Position numbers and translations under genes: made by a program. Positions 1 through 6,453 of a stretch of DNA of 64,000 bases are shown here, in pieces. The stretch covers positions 2,232,001 through 2,296,000 of the forward strand of contig NZ_BAAAOH010000001.1 of assembly GCF_039530225.1 (NCBI RefSeq), in the 5' to 3' direction. Origin of the DNA: Microbacterium pumilum (lineage in GTDB: Bacteria > Actinomycetota > Actinomycetes > Actinomycetales > Microbacteriaceae). Every line of letters starts with the position of its first letter. The stretch's first letter is position 1. The notes under the pieces were generated by a model. That model searched no databases and was not told the DNA's origin. It saw nothing but the letters and a program-made list of their open reading frames with translations.

Positions 1-125
1 GCCCGGTCCCTGCCCAGGGCTTGCCCAGCGGGTCCCGGTAGTGTTCAAGACGGATCCCCACCCGGATCCCCGGACGACGGATCAGTACCCGGTGAGCGAA
101 AAGACTGGCCGTGGAGGTCAGTCCC
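1..125. other. Leader region upstream of sugE
   Basis: No gene is visible here. The segment contains short GC-rich repeats (GGATCC twice, CCCTGCCCAGGG) and an A-run GCGAAAAG shortly before the SMR gene. SMR exporters of this type are often preceded by guanidine riboswitches, but I could not fit the conserved elements convincingly. The ribosome binding site GGAGGT at 113-118 belongs to the next gene. Confidence 0.3.
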
Positions 126-446
126 GTGTCGTGGGTCATCCTTGTCGTATCCGGCATCCTCGAGGCCGTGTGGGCCACCGCGCTCGGCAAGTCCGAGGGG
201 TTCACCAAGCTCTGGCCGAGCATCATCTTCGGCGTCTCGCTGCTGGCCAGCATGGCCGGGCTGGCGTACGCGATGCGTGAGATATCGACCGGCACGTCAT
301 ACGCCGTGTGGGTCGGAATCGGCGCATCGCTGACCGTCGCGTACGCGATGTTCACGGGGGAGGAGCCGTTCTCGATCGTGAAGCTGCTCCTCATCCTCGG
401 GCTGGTCGGATGCGTGGTGGGGCTCAAGCTCGTGGGTCATGAATAG
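126..446 (+). CDS. sugE: SMR family multidrug/guanidinium exporter SugE (Gdx-like)
   Basis: Small multidrug resistance family protein of 106 residues with four predicted membrane helices. The N-terminus (VSWVILVVSGILEAVWATAL) carries the essential membrane Glu in the GILEAVW helix, typical of the SugE/Gdx subgroup, which exports guanidinium or quaternary ammonium compounds by proton antiport as a dual-topology dimer. I start it at GTG 126, giving the usual SugE beginning (M)SW; GGAGGT at 113-118 lies 7 bases upstream. A GTG at 111 in the same frame would overlap that Shine-Dalgarno sequence. It stands alone with no second SMR subunit beside it, which fits a homodimeric SugE better than a paired exporter. 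Substrate is inferred only from the family. Confidence 0.85.
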   Translation: MSWVILVVSGILEAVWATALGKSEGFTKLWPSIIFGVSLLASMAGLAYAMREISTGTSYAVWVGIGASLTVAYAMFTGEEPFSIVKLLLILGLVGCVVGLKLVGHE

Positions 447-508
447 CCGCGAGCGCCGCTCGCAATCTCACCTTCAACATGATGTCGAAGTGACTTCACG
501 ATGAACTC

Positions 509-536
509 TTGACGAACGATTCTTCGTGAGTATCTT
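509..536 (+). promoter_or_regulatory. Candidate SigA promoter for a small RNA
   Basis: TTGACG (509-514) and TATCTT (531-536) are separated by 16 bases, matching five of six and four of six consensus positions. Initiation would fall near 543. No open reading frame with plausible coding character follows before the strong terminator at 609-647, so the promoter appears to serve a short untranslated RNA. Confidence 0.5.
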
Positions 537-542
537 TGGTTC

Positions 543-647
543 TGCAGACGGAAAACGGAGACGAGGAACCCGCAAGGGAACCGGACACAGAGACCAAAAG
601 TTGCAGATGATCGCCCCGAGACCTCGGTCCCGGGGCGATCTTATTTT
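543..647 (+). ncRNA. Candidate ~105-nt small RNA
   Basis: The stretch is bounded by a good -35/-10 pair upstream and an intrinsic terminator downstream and lacks a credible gene on either strand. It can fold locally: CCC-GCAA-GGG near 569-578 forms a GNRA-capped hairpin, and GGTTC at the predicted 5' end can pair with GAACC after it. It does not show the twin C-rich loops of actinobacterial 6C RNA, and I do not recognise a family. It could also be a leader with no gene left behind it. Existence is inferred from promoter and terminator only. Confidence 0.4.
609..647 (+). terminator. Intrinsic terminator
   Basis: A perfect 10-bp stem, GATCGCCCCG (609-618) with CGGGGCGATC (631-640), is followed by TTATTTT. 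This is one of the few T-rich intrinsic terminators in the window. It ends the candidate sRNA and may also stop read-through from sugE; the preceding AAAAG allows partial function on the other strand, where the mutarotase-like gene ends at 673. Confidence 0.7.
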
Positions 648-672
648 CGCCCTGCGCGGCCTTCGCCGCCGC

Positions 673-1620
673 TCAGACCGCGGGCAGCGCAAGCCTCTGA
701 ATCGAGGTCGTCAGGGTCAGCGACTCGCCGCCGGCGATCTCCGTGCCGGGGCCACCTCTGCGGCGCCGGACTGCGTCGCCCTCGCCGGGGATCACGTTCG
801 CCGGCTCGATCGCGACGGCATATAGACGGCGGAACCACGGCCAACCGGTCGACGCGTTCGCTTCGATCCACATCCATGCGTGCGGGAGCACGGTGAGGTC
901 CCACGCGAGCCTGACCGCGAAGCCGCGCGCCGGGCTGCAGAACGTCGCCTCGGGCGCGGCGAAGTCGGTCAGCGCGGCGAACAGCGAGGATGCCGACCCC
1001 GGGCCAGGCAGACGGATGCTGCCAGGAACCGGTCCGCGGGGAAGCACCTCATCCGGGCGTCCGGTGACGTCGGCGTCGGCCAACGTGCCGGGTGCCGCCG
1101 CATCCGTCACGATCGTCGCGGCCGAGGTGAGCACGTAGCTCTCGTCGTCGAGGAACGGGGTGCCGAACGCGGGATGCTGCACGATGCGGGTCTGCACCGG
1201 ATCGGGCGAGAGGTTCGAGAGGACATCCGTCACCGTCAGCGCGTCGCCCGTCACGGTCACCGACCGCCGGATTCGCAGGGGCGCGGTCATCAGGTGCGTC
1301 TCGAGTTCGCAGGACGCGGCATCCTGAGCGATCACGTCCCACACGGCGAGCGATGCCTTGCCGTGGTACCCCTGTCTGGCTCCGCCGTGCTCGCGCTCGG
1401 GTCCGGCGTTGGGCACCAGCAGCTGCCACCCGCCGGGATAGCCGTGCAGCCACCGGGCCATCGAGTCCGTGGCCGGCACCGAACCGGCGTTCACACGACC
1501 GGTGGGGGACTCCGCCAGCAGCGGCGTTCCGGTCGCAAGGTCGACCACCTGGACGATGTCCGCTCCTCGTTCGGGGGTGATCGTCGCCTCGAGGGCGTCC
1601 GATGTCAGCGTGATCGGCAT
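673..1620 (-). CDS. Aldose 1-epimerase (mutarotase-like) family protein
   Basis: Protein of 315 residues resembling galactose mutarotase-superfamily enzymes: an N-terminal ALEATITPERGADIVQVVDLATG segment, central GGWQLLVPNAGPE (the sugar-binding GG..PN element) and beta-rich C-terminal half ending in WMWIEANASTGWPWF. These enzymes interconvert alpha and beta anomers of free sugars or act as uncharacterised sugar binders. It begins one base after the stop of the SMP-30 gene, so the two are co-transcribed, with the lactonase-like gene first. Likely part of the sugar-acid catabolic locus that continues divergently at 2604. The substrate is unknown, and the canonical catalytic His/Glu pair was not assigned with certainty. 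Confidence 0.75.
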   Translation of the reverse strand: MPITLTSDALEATITPERGADIVQVVDLATGTPLLAESPTGRVNAGSVPATDSMARWLHGYPGGWQLLVPNAGPEREHGGARQGYHGKASLAVWDVIAQDAASCELETHLMTAPLRIRRSVTVTGDALTVTDVLSNLSPDPVQTRIVQHPAFGTPFLDDESYVLTSAATIVTDAAAPGTLADADVTGRPDEVLPRGPVPGSIRLPGPGSASSLFAALTDFAAPEATFCSPARGFAVRLAWDLTVLPHAWMWIEANASTGWPWFRRLYAVAIEPANVIPGEGDAVRRRRGGPGTEIAGGESLTLTTSIQRLALPAV

Positions 1621-1621
1621 G

Positions 1622-2488
1622 TCAGCCCCGGAATGCGGCCGTGGCGAGGCCGATCGCGCCGAGACCCTCGACGCGGAAGATCGAGCCGGCGTCGGCGTCG
1701 TCGACCGGATCGAGGTGCTGAGCAGCCGAGGTCACCCAGAGTTCGTCGAGCTGCGGGCCGACGAAGGCGCACGATGTGGTCTGCGATGTCGGCAGGGCGA
1801 CACTCCGCAGCTTGACCCCGTCGGGCGTGAACTCATGCACCGCCGACCCGGAGTACTCGGCCACCCACAGGTGGCCGAGGCTGTCGACCGTCAGCCCGTC
1901 GGGCAGCCCCGTCGGGAACGCGTCGGCGCCGACGAGGATCGACCCTGCCGAGGTGAGAGTCCCCGACCGGGGATCGAAGCCGAAGCGCAGGATGACGCGC
2001 GCCTGCGTCTCGACGAGATAGAAGACGCTGCCATCGGGACTCCAACCCAGCCCGTTCGGAAGGGTGAGGCCGGGCAGGATGAGCGTCGCCTCCCAGTTCT
2101 CATCGAGCCGCCAGAGTCCCCCGAGCCCTTCGGCGAAGCCCATCTCGCAGCTGCCCGACCACAGGCGGCCCGCGGCGTCCGTCTTCGCGTCGTTCATCCG
2201 TATCCCGTCGGGCAGGATGTCGAGGCGACGATCCACATCGCCGGCCGGATCGAGCCCGACGAACCCGCTCGCCACGGCCGCGACGACGCCGCCTTGCGAC
2301 CGCGGAGCAACTGCTCCCACCATCTCCGGGTATCGGATCACCCGCGTGTCGCCGCTCACGAAATCGGTGAGCAGGATCTCGCCCGAGATGATGTCGACCC
2401 AGTGCACCCCGCCGCTCGAGGCATCCCAGACCGGTCCTTCGCCGCACTCCGCCCGCCTCGACACCGCGATGCTCACGTGTTCCGACAT
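1622..2488 (-). CDS. SMP-30/gluconolactonase/LRE family protein
   Basis: A 288-residue six-bladed beta-propeller protein. It shows the metal-site signatures of SMP-30 lactonases: ECGEGPVWD near the N-terminus, IRMNDAKTDAAGRLW in the middle, PNGLGWSPDG and DGLTVDSLGHLWVAEY later. Family members hydrolyse aldono- or urono-lactones. I choose the ATG whose complement is 2486-2488 because AGGGAG lies six bases before it; in-frame starts at 2494 and 2515 lack spacing for this site. It precedes the mutarotase-like gene by one base and is divergent from an SDR and mannonate dehydratase, which together suggest oxidation of a sugar, lactone hydrolysis and dehydration. Exact lactone is not determinable. 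Confidence 0.85.
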   Translation of the reverse strand: MSEHVSIAVSRRAECGEGPVWDASSGGVHWVDIISGEILLTDFVSGDTRVIRYPEMVGAVAPRSQGGVVAAVASGFVGLDPAGDVDRRLDILPDGIRMNDAKTDAAGRLWSGSCEMGFAEGLGGLWRLDENWEATLILPGLTLPNGLGWSPDGSVFYLVETQARVILRFGFDPRSGTLTSAGSILVGADAFPTGLPDGLTVDSLGHLWVAEYSGSAVHEFTPDGVKLRSVALPTSQTTSCAFVGPQLDELWVTSAAQHLDPVDDADAGSIFRVEGLGAIGLATAAFRG

Positions 2489-2603
2489 CCACATCTCCCT
2501 CGATGGTTGATCCACGGACCGACAATCTCATCATGGTCGACTGGCGCATTTGCCGCTCCGGGGTGCTGTGATTGGGGGACCAGCAAAACGCGAGGGAGCG
2601 GGC
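2489..2603. promoter_or_regulatory. Divergent intergenic region of the sugar-acid locus
   Basis: These 115 bases separate the leftward SMP-30/mutarotase pair from the rightward SDR/mannonate dehydratase pair and must hold both promoters. No perfect operator palindrome or convincing -35/-10 pair stands out, and no regulator gene lies within the locus, so the controlling factor is probably encoded elsewhere. Confidence 0.4.
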
Positions 2604-3419
2604 ATGAGCGAATCCGGACGGGTTCACGACGGAAAGGTGGCGCTCGTCACCGGCGGGTCCCAGGGCATCGGTCAGGGGGTCGCGATGACCCTCGCTCGGC
2701 GGGGCGCATCGGTCGTGGTGCACGGGCTCACCGAGGACTACGTCGACGAGACCGTCGCTCTGATCAGAGAAGCCGGCGGCAGAGCGATCGGCTCGTTCGG
2801 ACCGATAGATCAAGAGCAGACGAGCACGGATGCCGTGGCCCGCGCGATCGAGACGTACGGACGTCTCGACCATCTCGTCACCGCGGCGGGCATCCAACGT
2901 TACGGCGACGCCGTGGACACCCCGATCGACACGTGGGACGAGGTGTTCGCCGTGAACGTGCGAGGCGTGTTCCTCGCCGCGCGCGCGGCGCTGCCCCACA
3001 TCCGCCCGCGGCGCGGCACGGTGACTCTGATCTCGTCGGTGCAGGCGACTGCGACGCAGAACAATGTGGTCGCGTACACCGCGAGCAAGGGCGCGCTGAA
3101 CGCGCTGTGCCGTGCCATGGCGGTCGATGAGGCCGCATACGGGGTGCGGGTCAACTCGATCGCACCCGGCTCGGTCGACACTCCTATGCTGCGGACGTCC
3201 GCCGCCGCATGGTCGGACGGATCGCCGGAGGGCATCGAGCAGACCATCGCGAACTGGGGGACGATGCACGCGCTCGGGCGGGTCGCCCGCCCCGACGAGA
3301 TCGGCGAGGCCGCATCGTTCCTCGCGAGCGATTCCGCCGGCTTCGTGACCGGATCCGAGCTGCGCGTGGACGGTGGCCTGCTCGCGCGTCTCGCCGCTCC
3401 GCTCCCGAGTCGCGACTGA
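2604..3419 (+). CDS. SDR family oxidoreductase
   Basis: Classical short-chain dehydrogenase of 271 residues. The cofactor motif TGGSQGIG is at residues 16-23, the catalytic Ser in LISSVQ, and the YTASKG Tyr/Lys pair near residue 156; the C-terminal FVTGSELRVDGG is typical of SDRs. The ATG at 2604 is preceded by GGGAG six bases away; the upstream in-frame extension has no such site. It lies 52 bases before a mannonate dehydratase gene. In several Gram-positive bacteria the fructuronate reductase UxuB is an SDR, so D-fructuronate/D-mannonate interconversion is an attractive guess, but glucose-dehydrogenase-like activity is equally compatible with the sequence. Confidence 0.85.
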   Translation: MSESGRVHDGKVALVTGGSQGIGQGVAMTLARRGASVVVHGLTEDYVDETVALIREAGGRAIGSFGPIDQEQTSTDAVARAIETYGRLDHLVTAAGIQRYGDAVDTPIDTWDEVFAVNVRGVFLAARAALPHIRPRRGTVTLISSVQATATQNNVVAYTASKGALNALCRAMAVDEAAYGVRVNSIAPGSVDTPMLRTSAAAWSDGSPEGIEQTIANWGTMHALGRVARPDEIGEAASFLASDSAGFVTGSELRVDGGLLARLAAPLPSRD

Positions 3420-3471
3420 TCGCCCAGCCCCACGACGCACCTCCGCCGAACGAAAGATGGGACCCAGACCG

Positions 3472-4524
3472 ATGATCCAGCTGAGCGAATTCCTCCCACC
3501 GCGTCCCGAGGAGTCGTGGAAGCTCATCCGCCAGGTGGGCGTCGACACCGTCGTCGGCGTGCTCAACGGCGCCGAGCAGGACCAGCGCATGTTCGCGTCG
3601 GTCGGTGCCGGCGGATGGAAGGCCGACGATCGCACTGAGGTCCCGTGGAGCGAAGCGGCCCTCTCGCACAACATCCAGACATACGACGAGCATGGCTTCA
3701 CCCTCGTCGCGCTCGAAGACACGGCGCCGATCGACAAGGCGAGGCTCGGCGTCGAGGGGCGCGACGAACAGATCGACCAGGTGATCACACAGGTTCGCGC
3801 GATGGGGCGGCTCGGCATCCCGACCCTCGCCTACAACTGGATGGCGCTGTCGAGCTGGGGACGCACCGACATCGCGATCGCTGACCGCGGTGGCGCCCTC
3901 GTCACCGGCTACGACCGCGCGGACGCACGGGCGTGGGGTCCGCTGATCGAGGAGGGCGAGGTCACCCACGATCAGATGTGGTCGGCTCTCGAGTACTTCC
4001 TGAATGCCGTCGTGCCCGAGGCCGAGGCTGCCGGCGTCCGCCTGGCGATGCATCCCGACGACCCGCCGCAGCCGGTCGACCGCAACCTGCCGCGGATCAT
4101 GAGCTCGGTGGAGTCCTTCCGCCGGCTGCTGTCACTGCATCCGTCGGAGAACAACGGCATGACGTTCTGCCAAGGCAACTTCGCCCTGATGCCGGAGGTG
4201 ATCGACGGGACGACCTCGATCCCGGAGCTCATCAGGGAGTTCGGCACCGCACAGATCCCGTTCGTGCACTTCCGTGACGTCAAGGGAACCGTGGAGCGGT
4301 TCCAGGAGACCTTCCACGATGCCGGCCAGACCGACATGCCGGCGTGCATGGAGGCGTACTACGACATCGGGTTCGCGGGTCCCATGCGGCCCGACCACGT
4401 GCCGACACTCGCGGGCGAGCTCAACACCCGTCCGGGGTACGAGACCCTCGGCCGACTCTTCGCGATCGGGTACATCCGCGGGTTGGAGCAGTCGACGTAC
4501 GGGCATCCCGCCGGCCGGTCCTGA
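3472..4524 (+). CDS. uxuA: Mannonate dehydratase
   Basis: TIM-barrel mannonate dehydratase of about 350 residues, catalysing D-mannonate to 2-keto-3-deoxy-D-gluconate in hexuronate breakdown. Conserved metal and substrate elements are visible: AMHPDDPPQP, TFCQGNF and VHFRDVKG, followed by the C-terminal MRPDHVPTLAGE. The protein starts MIQLSEFLPPRPEESW, which matches the usual UxuA N-terminus, so I take ATG 3472; ATG 3457 in the same frame is an alternative. It follows the SDR gene on the same strand, probably in one operon. No kdgK, kdgA or hexuronate transporter lies nearby, so the rest of the pathway must be elsewhere. Confidence 0.9.
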   Translation: MIQLSEFLPPRPEESWKLIRQVGVDTVVGVLNGAEQDQRMFASVGAGGWKADDRTEVPWSEAALSHNIQTYDEHGFTLVALEDTAPIDKARLGVEGRDEQIDQVITQVRAMGRLGIPTLAYNWMALSSWGRTDIAIADRGGALVTGYDRADARAWGPLIEEGEVTHDQMWSALEYFLNAVVPEAEAAGVRLAMHPDDPPQPVDRNLPRIMSSVESFRRLLSLHPSENNGMTFCQGNFALMPEVIDGTTSIPELIREFGTAQIPFVHFRDVKGTVERFQETFHDAGQTDMPACMEAYYDIGFAGPMRPDHVPTLAGELNTRPGYETLGRLFAIGYIRGLEQSTYGHPAGRS

Positions 4525-4560
4525 TCCCCGCCGCGTGAACCGCCGTGACGCGCAGCCGCG

Positions 4561-4989
4561 TCACCAGGGTGACGGACGATCCTCGTCGCGCTCGCTGTCG
4601 TCCGGAAAGTGCGGCAGCTCGTAGCCGCCCGCTCGGATGCAGAGCCAGCGCAGCTGCTCCGGGCTGTCGGGCACACACCGCCAGGTGCGCCACACGCCCT
4701 GCCCGACCCGCACGACGGTTCCGGCGCCGACGTCGACGACATCGGCATCGAGCCCCATCTGTCCTTGCCCCGAGAGGAACACGTAGAGCTCCTCGACCCG
4801 CGCGTGCTGATGCCAGTATCCGGCTTCCTCGCCCGGCTCGAACGCGTTGGCGGTCATCCCGATGTATTGCATCGTGAGGTCGTGGTCGACCACACGCCGG
4901 CCGTCCCGCGAACTCGTCGGACGGAAGCCGCCGTAGTGCTCGCGCCACTCGTCGAGTCCGCCCATCTCCAGCACCTGATAGTCGCTCAC
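4561..4989 (-). CDS. Cupin domain-containing protein
   Basis: A small single-cupin protein of about 142 residues. The first cupin motif is recognisable as GYWHQHARVEELYVFLSG, with two His and a Glu as likely metal ligands, and the second region lies around DVVDVGAGTVVRVGQGVWRTW. Such stand-alone cupins are often annotated as phosphomannose-isomerase-like, but the catalytic role is not fixed by sequence. I favour GTG with complement 4987-4989 (VSDYQVLEMGG); no clear Shine-Dalgarno precedes it, and a longer reading frame to 5064 exists but would overlap the promoter region of the divergent gene. Confidence 0.7.
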   Translation of the reverse strand: MSDYQVLEMGGLDEWREHYGGFRPTSSRDGRRVVDHDLTMQYIGMTANAFEPGEEAGYWHQHARVEELYVFLSGQGQMGLDADVVDVGAGTVVRVGQGVWRTWRCVPDSPEQLRWLCIRAGGYELPHFPDDSERDEDRPSPW

Positions 4990-5091
4990 GAGGTCACAGT
5001 AGCGGCTCACCTCCCCCCTCGGCCCGCCCACCGGTGACAACCACACAGCTGGACGTGCGACCATCGAGTGACTCCCACGAAGGGCACGACA

Positions 5092-5478
5092 ATGAAGGTC
5101 GCCAAGACAGCTGACTGGCGCGACGCCGTCGGATTCGACTCACCGATGCTGGTTTCGGACCTGGTGCCCGGCGAACCGACGCGGTGCTCGGTGTGCGGCA
5201 ACGACTCCGAGCCGCTGAGCCGGACGGAGCTGTGGGCGGTCAAGCACCGGCATCCGCACCACCACGACGGCTACGTGCGCTTCTACTGCGTGGACCACGT
5301 GCCGCGAGCGGACCACACCTTGACCCGGACCGCCCCGACCGCGACCCGGGGCGAGCGCCGACCGCCGGTCAGGCGCACCCCGGCGGCCAGCGACACGGTG
5401 CGCGCGATGTGCCCGGACTGCTTCATCGAGATCTCGGCGACCGGTCTGTGCGGAAACTGCGGCCAGCAAGTCGCCTGA
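5092..5478 (+). CDS. Small actinobacterial zinc-ribbon-like protein
   Basis: A 128-residue protein with two Cys clusters: CSVCGN near the N-terminus followed by a His-rich KHRHPHHHDGYVRFYCVDH segment, and CPDCF...CGNCG at the C-terminus, separated by a basic Pro/Arg/Thr-rich linker. This looks like two small zinc ribbons. The ATG at 5092 has AAGGG seven bases upstream. Similar proteins in Microbacteriaceae are, to my recollection, sometimes labelled glucose-6-phosphate dehydrogenase; nothing in this sequence supports that enzyme, which is about four times longer. The function is unknown; nucleic-acid or protein binding through zinc is an inference. Confidence 0.7.
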   Translation: MKVAKTADWRDAVGFDSPMLVSDLVPGEPTRCSVCGNDSEPLSRTELWAVKHRHPHHHDGYVRFYCVDHVPRADHTLTRTAPTATRGERRPPVRRTPAASDTVRAMCPDCFIEISATGLCGNCGQQVA

Positions 5479-5552
5479 TCGCAAATCGGCGGTGACCCTC
5501 CGGGCCGCCGACCGGCCCACATCCGGAACCCGCTGCGGGATGTCGCGGACAG

Positions 5553-5990
5553 CTAGCCGGCGAGGAGGCGGTCCAGTTTTGCGAAGGTGCGTCGCCAACC
5601 TTGCGCGTGGTCATGATCCGACCCGCCCCGGAGCTCGCCGTGCACGAAACGCATTCGCGTTCCGGTCTCATCCGCCGCGAACACGACATTCACTCGTGAT
5701 GGGGTGTTGGTTTCGCTGAGCCACGACCAGGTGAAGTCCAGCTCCCTCATCTCCGCGACGTGGAGGTACTCGCCGGTGCAGGTGTGCACGTCACCGCTGG
5801 AATCACGAAATGAGATGACGAAACGGCCGCCGGGCCGGACGTCGAGCGCTGCCGATGTCACGACGCCGTCGGGATCCGAGCCCCACCAGCGACGCACGAC
5901 CGCCGGATTCGTCCATGCGTCCCAGACGACTTCCTGGACAGCATCGAAGTGGTGATGGACGGTGATCGATGATGCGGGCTCCTCGGCCAT
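5553..5990 (-). CDS. SRPBCC (AHSA1-type) domain protein
   Basis: A 145-residue START/SRPBCC-fold protein of the AHSA1 subfamily. Hallmarks are ITVHHHFDAVQEVVWDAWTNPAVVRRWWG at the start, DVRPGGRFVISFRD in the middle and WRRTFAKLDRLL at the end. The fold binds hydrophobic ligands; catalytic activity is not implied. The ATG at 5990 has no Shine-Dalgarno sequence, and a TANNNT-like box lies close upstream, so it may be leaderless. A 5' extension of the frame to 6029 is unlikely. It stands alone, unlike the SRPBCC gene at 8646 that is coupled to ArsR. Confidence 0.8.
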   Translation of the reverse strand: MAEEPASSITVHHHFDAVQEVVWDAWTNPAVVRRWWGSDPDGVVTSAALDVRPGGRFVISFRDSSGDVHTCTGEYLHVAEMRELDFTWSWLSETNTPSRVNVVFAADETGTRMRFVHGELRGGSDHDHAQGWRRTFAKLDRLLAG

Positions 5991-6062
5991 GCGACGAATG
6001 CTATCGCCGCGGTATCCACGTGGGCACACCGAGGGCGAAATGCCTGATCGAAGCTGGTTTCC

Positions 6063-6245
6063 TCACTGCTCGAGCATGACCCGCTCACTGATGCAGGGCG
6101 CCGCCGAATAGCCGCCGTTGAACTCGGCCTGCGAGACGCGACCTCCGCCGACGGTGCCATGGAACCCGAAGCGGAAATCCGAGGGCATATCCCACGAGAT
6201 CGACGGCCGCTCCCTGGTGATCGCCGGCTCGACCTCGGCCGAAGG
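6063..6245 (-). pseudogene. Truncated 3' end of an unidentified gene
   Basis: On the minus strand an open frame of 60 codons ends with TGA at 6063-6065 and reads ...WDMPSDFRFGFHGTVGGG... to ...SERVMLEQ. Most codons end in G or C, as in the true genes here, and this bias continues right up to an in-frame stop at 6246-6248. No start codon occurs in the first 19 codons, so it looks like the C-terminal part of a longer gene cut off next to the tRNA. A 41-residue protein from the internal ATG is the alternative. I do not recognise the family. Confidence 0.4.
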
Positions 6246-6276
6246 TCACGCCCATCCAACCCGGTTGGGCCGTGAC
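6245..6276. repeat. Inverted repeat between tRNA terminator and gene fragment
   Basis: GTCACG (6245-6250) pairs with CGTGAC (6271-6276) and, inside it, CCAAC (6256-6260) with GTTGG (6264-6268). It sits exactly at the 5' edge of the truncated frame at 6063-6245. It may be a secondary terminator or a scar of rearrangement. Confidence 0.4.
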
Positions 6277-6282
6277 TGCCAT

Positions 6283-6326
6283 TCCAGAAGAAAGGGATCG
6301 CGAGTCCTGAAGACCCTCGATCCCTT
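6283..6326 (-). terminator. Terminator of tRNA-Arg
   Basis: On the minus strand AAGGGATCG and CGATCCCTT (complements of 6318-6326 and 6292-6300) form a 9-bp stem followed by TTCTTCTGG. It starts nine bases past the tRNA 3' CCA, as expected for a tRNA transcription unit. Confidence 0.7.
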
Positions 6327-6334
6327 GTCCCGAC

Positions 6335-6410
6335 TGGTGCCCCCGACTGGAATCGAACCAGCGGCCTTTGGTACCGGAAACCAACGCTCTATCCCCTGAG
6401 CTACGGAGGC
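6335..6410 (-). tRNA. tRNA-Arg(CCG)
   Basis: The minus strand folds as a 76-nt tRNA including an encoded 3' CCA. Acceptor stem GCCTCCG pairs with CGGGGGC, the D-arm contains AGCTCAGGGGATAGAGC, the anticodon loop is TTCCGGT with anticodon CCG reading CGG Arg codons, and the T-arm has the standard GGTTCGATTCC. Discriminator base is A. It is transcribed away from the SGNH hydrolase gene and is followed by a terminator. tRNA-Arg genes are frequent integration sites; no integrase or duplicated 3' end is present in this window. Confidence 0.95.
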
Positions 6411-6453
6411 GTACCGATCGAGATTACCACCCGCGCCGCGTGCTCCCCGCCGC

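Noticed and set aside
1..125. Guanidine riboswitch upstream of sugE
   Set aside because: The A-rich GCGAAAAG and ACGA/ACGG elements vaguely recall guanidine-I and -II classes, but the GGUCCGAGAG-like core and the paired ACGR hairpins could not be fitted. A covariance model search would decide.
526..825. 99-residue plus-strand open frame across the sRNA and mutarotase end
   Set aside because: It runs through a strong terminator hairpin and antisense to the mutarotase gene, and its Arg-rich translation is typical of frame shadows.
2100..3818. 572-codon minus-strand frame opposite the SDR and uxuA
   Set aside because: It spans two clear plus-strand genes, has Arg/Ser-rich composition and no recognisable domain; it is a mirror of GC-rich codons.
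5092..5478. Glucose-6-phosphate dehydrogenase annotation
   Set aside because: The 128-residue sequence has no dehydrogenase fold or NADP motif and instead shows two Cys clusters.
6329..6350. attL/attR direct repeat at the tRNA-Arg 3' end
   Set aside because: CCCGACTGG occurs twice 13 bases apart, but it is too short and no integrase or larger duplication is seen in the window.
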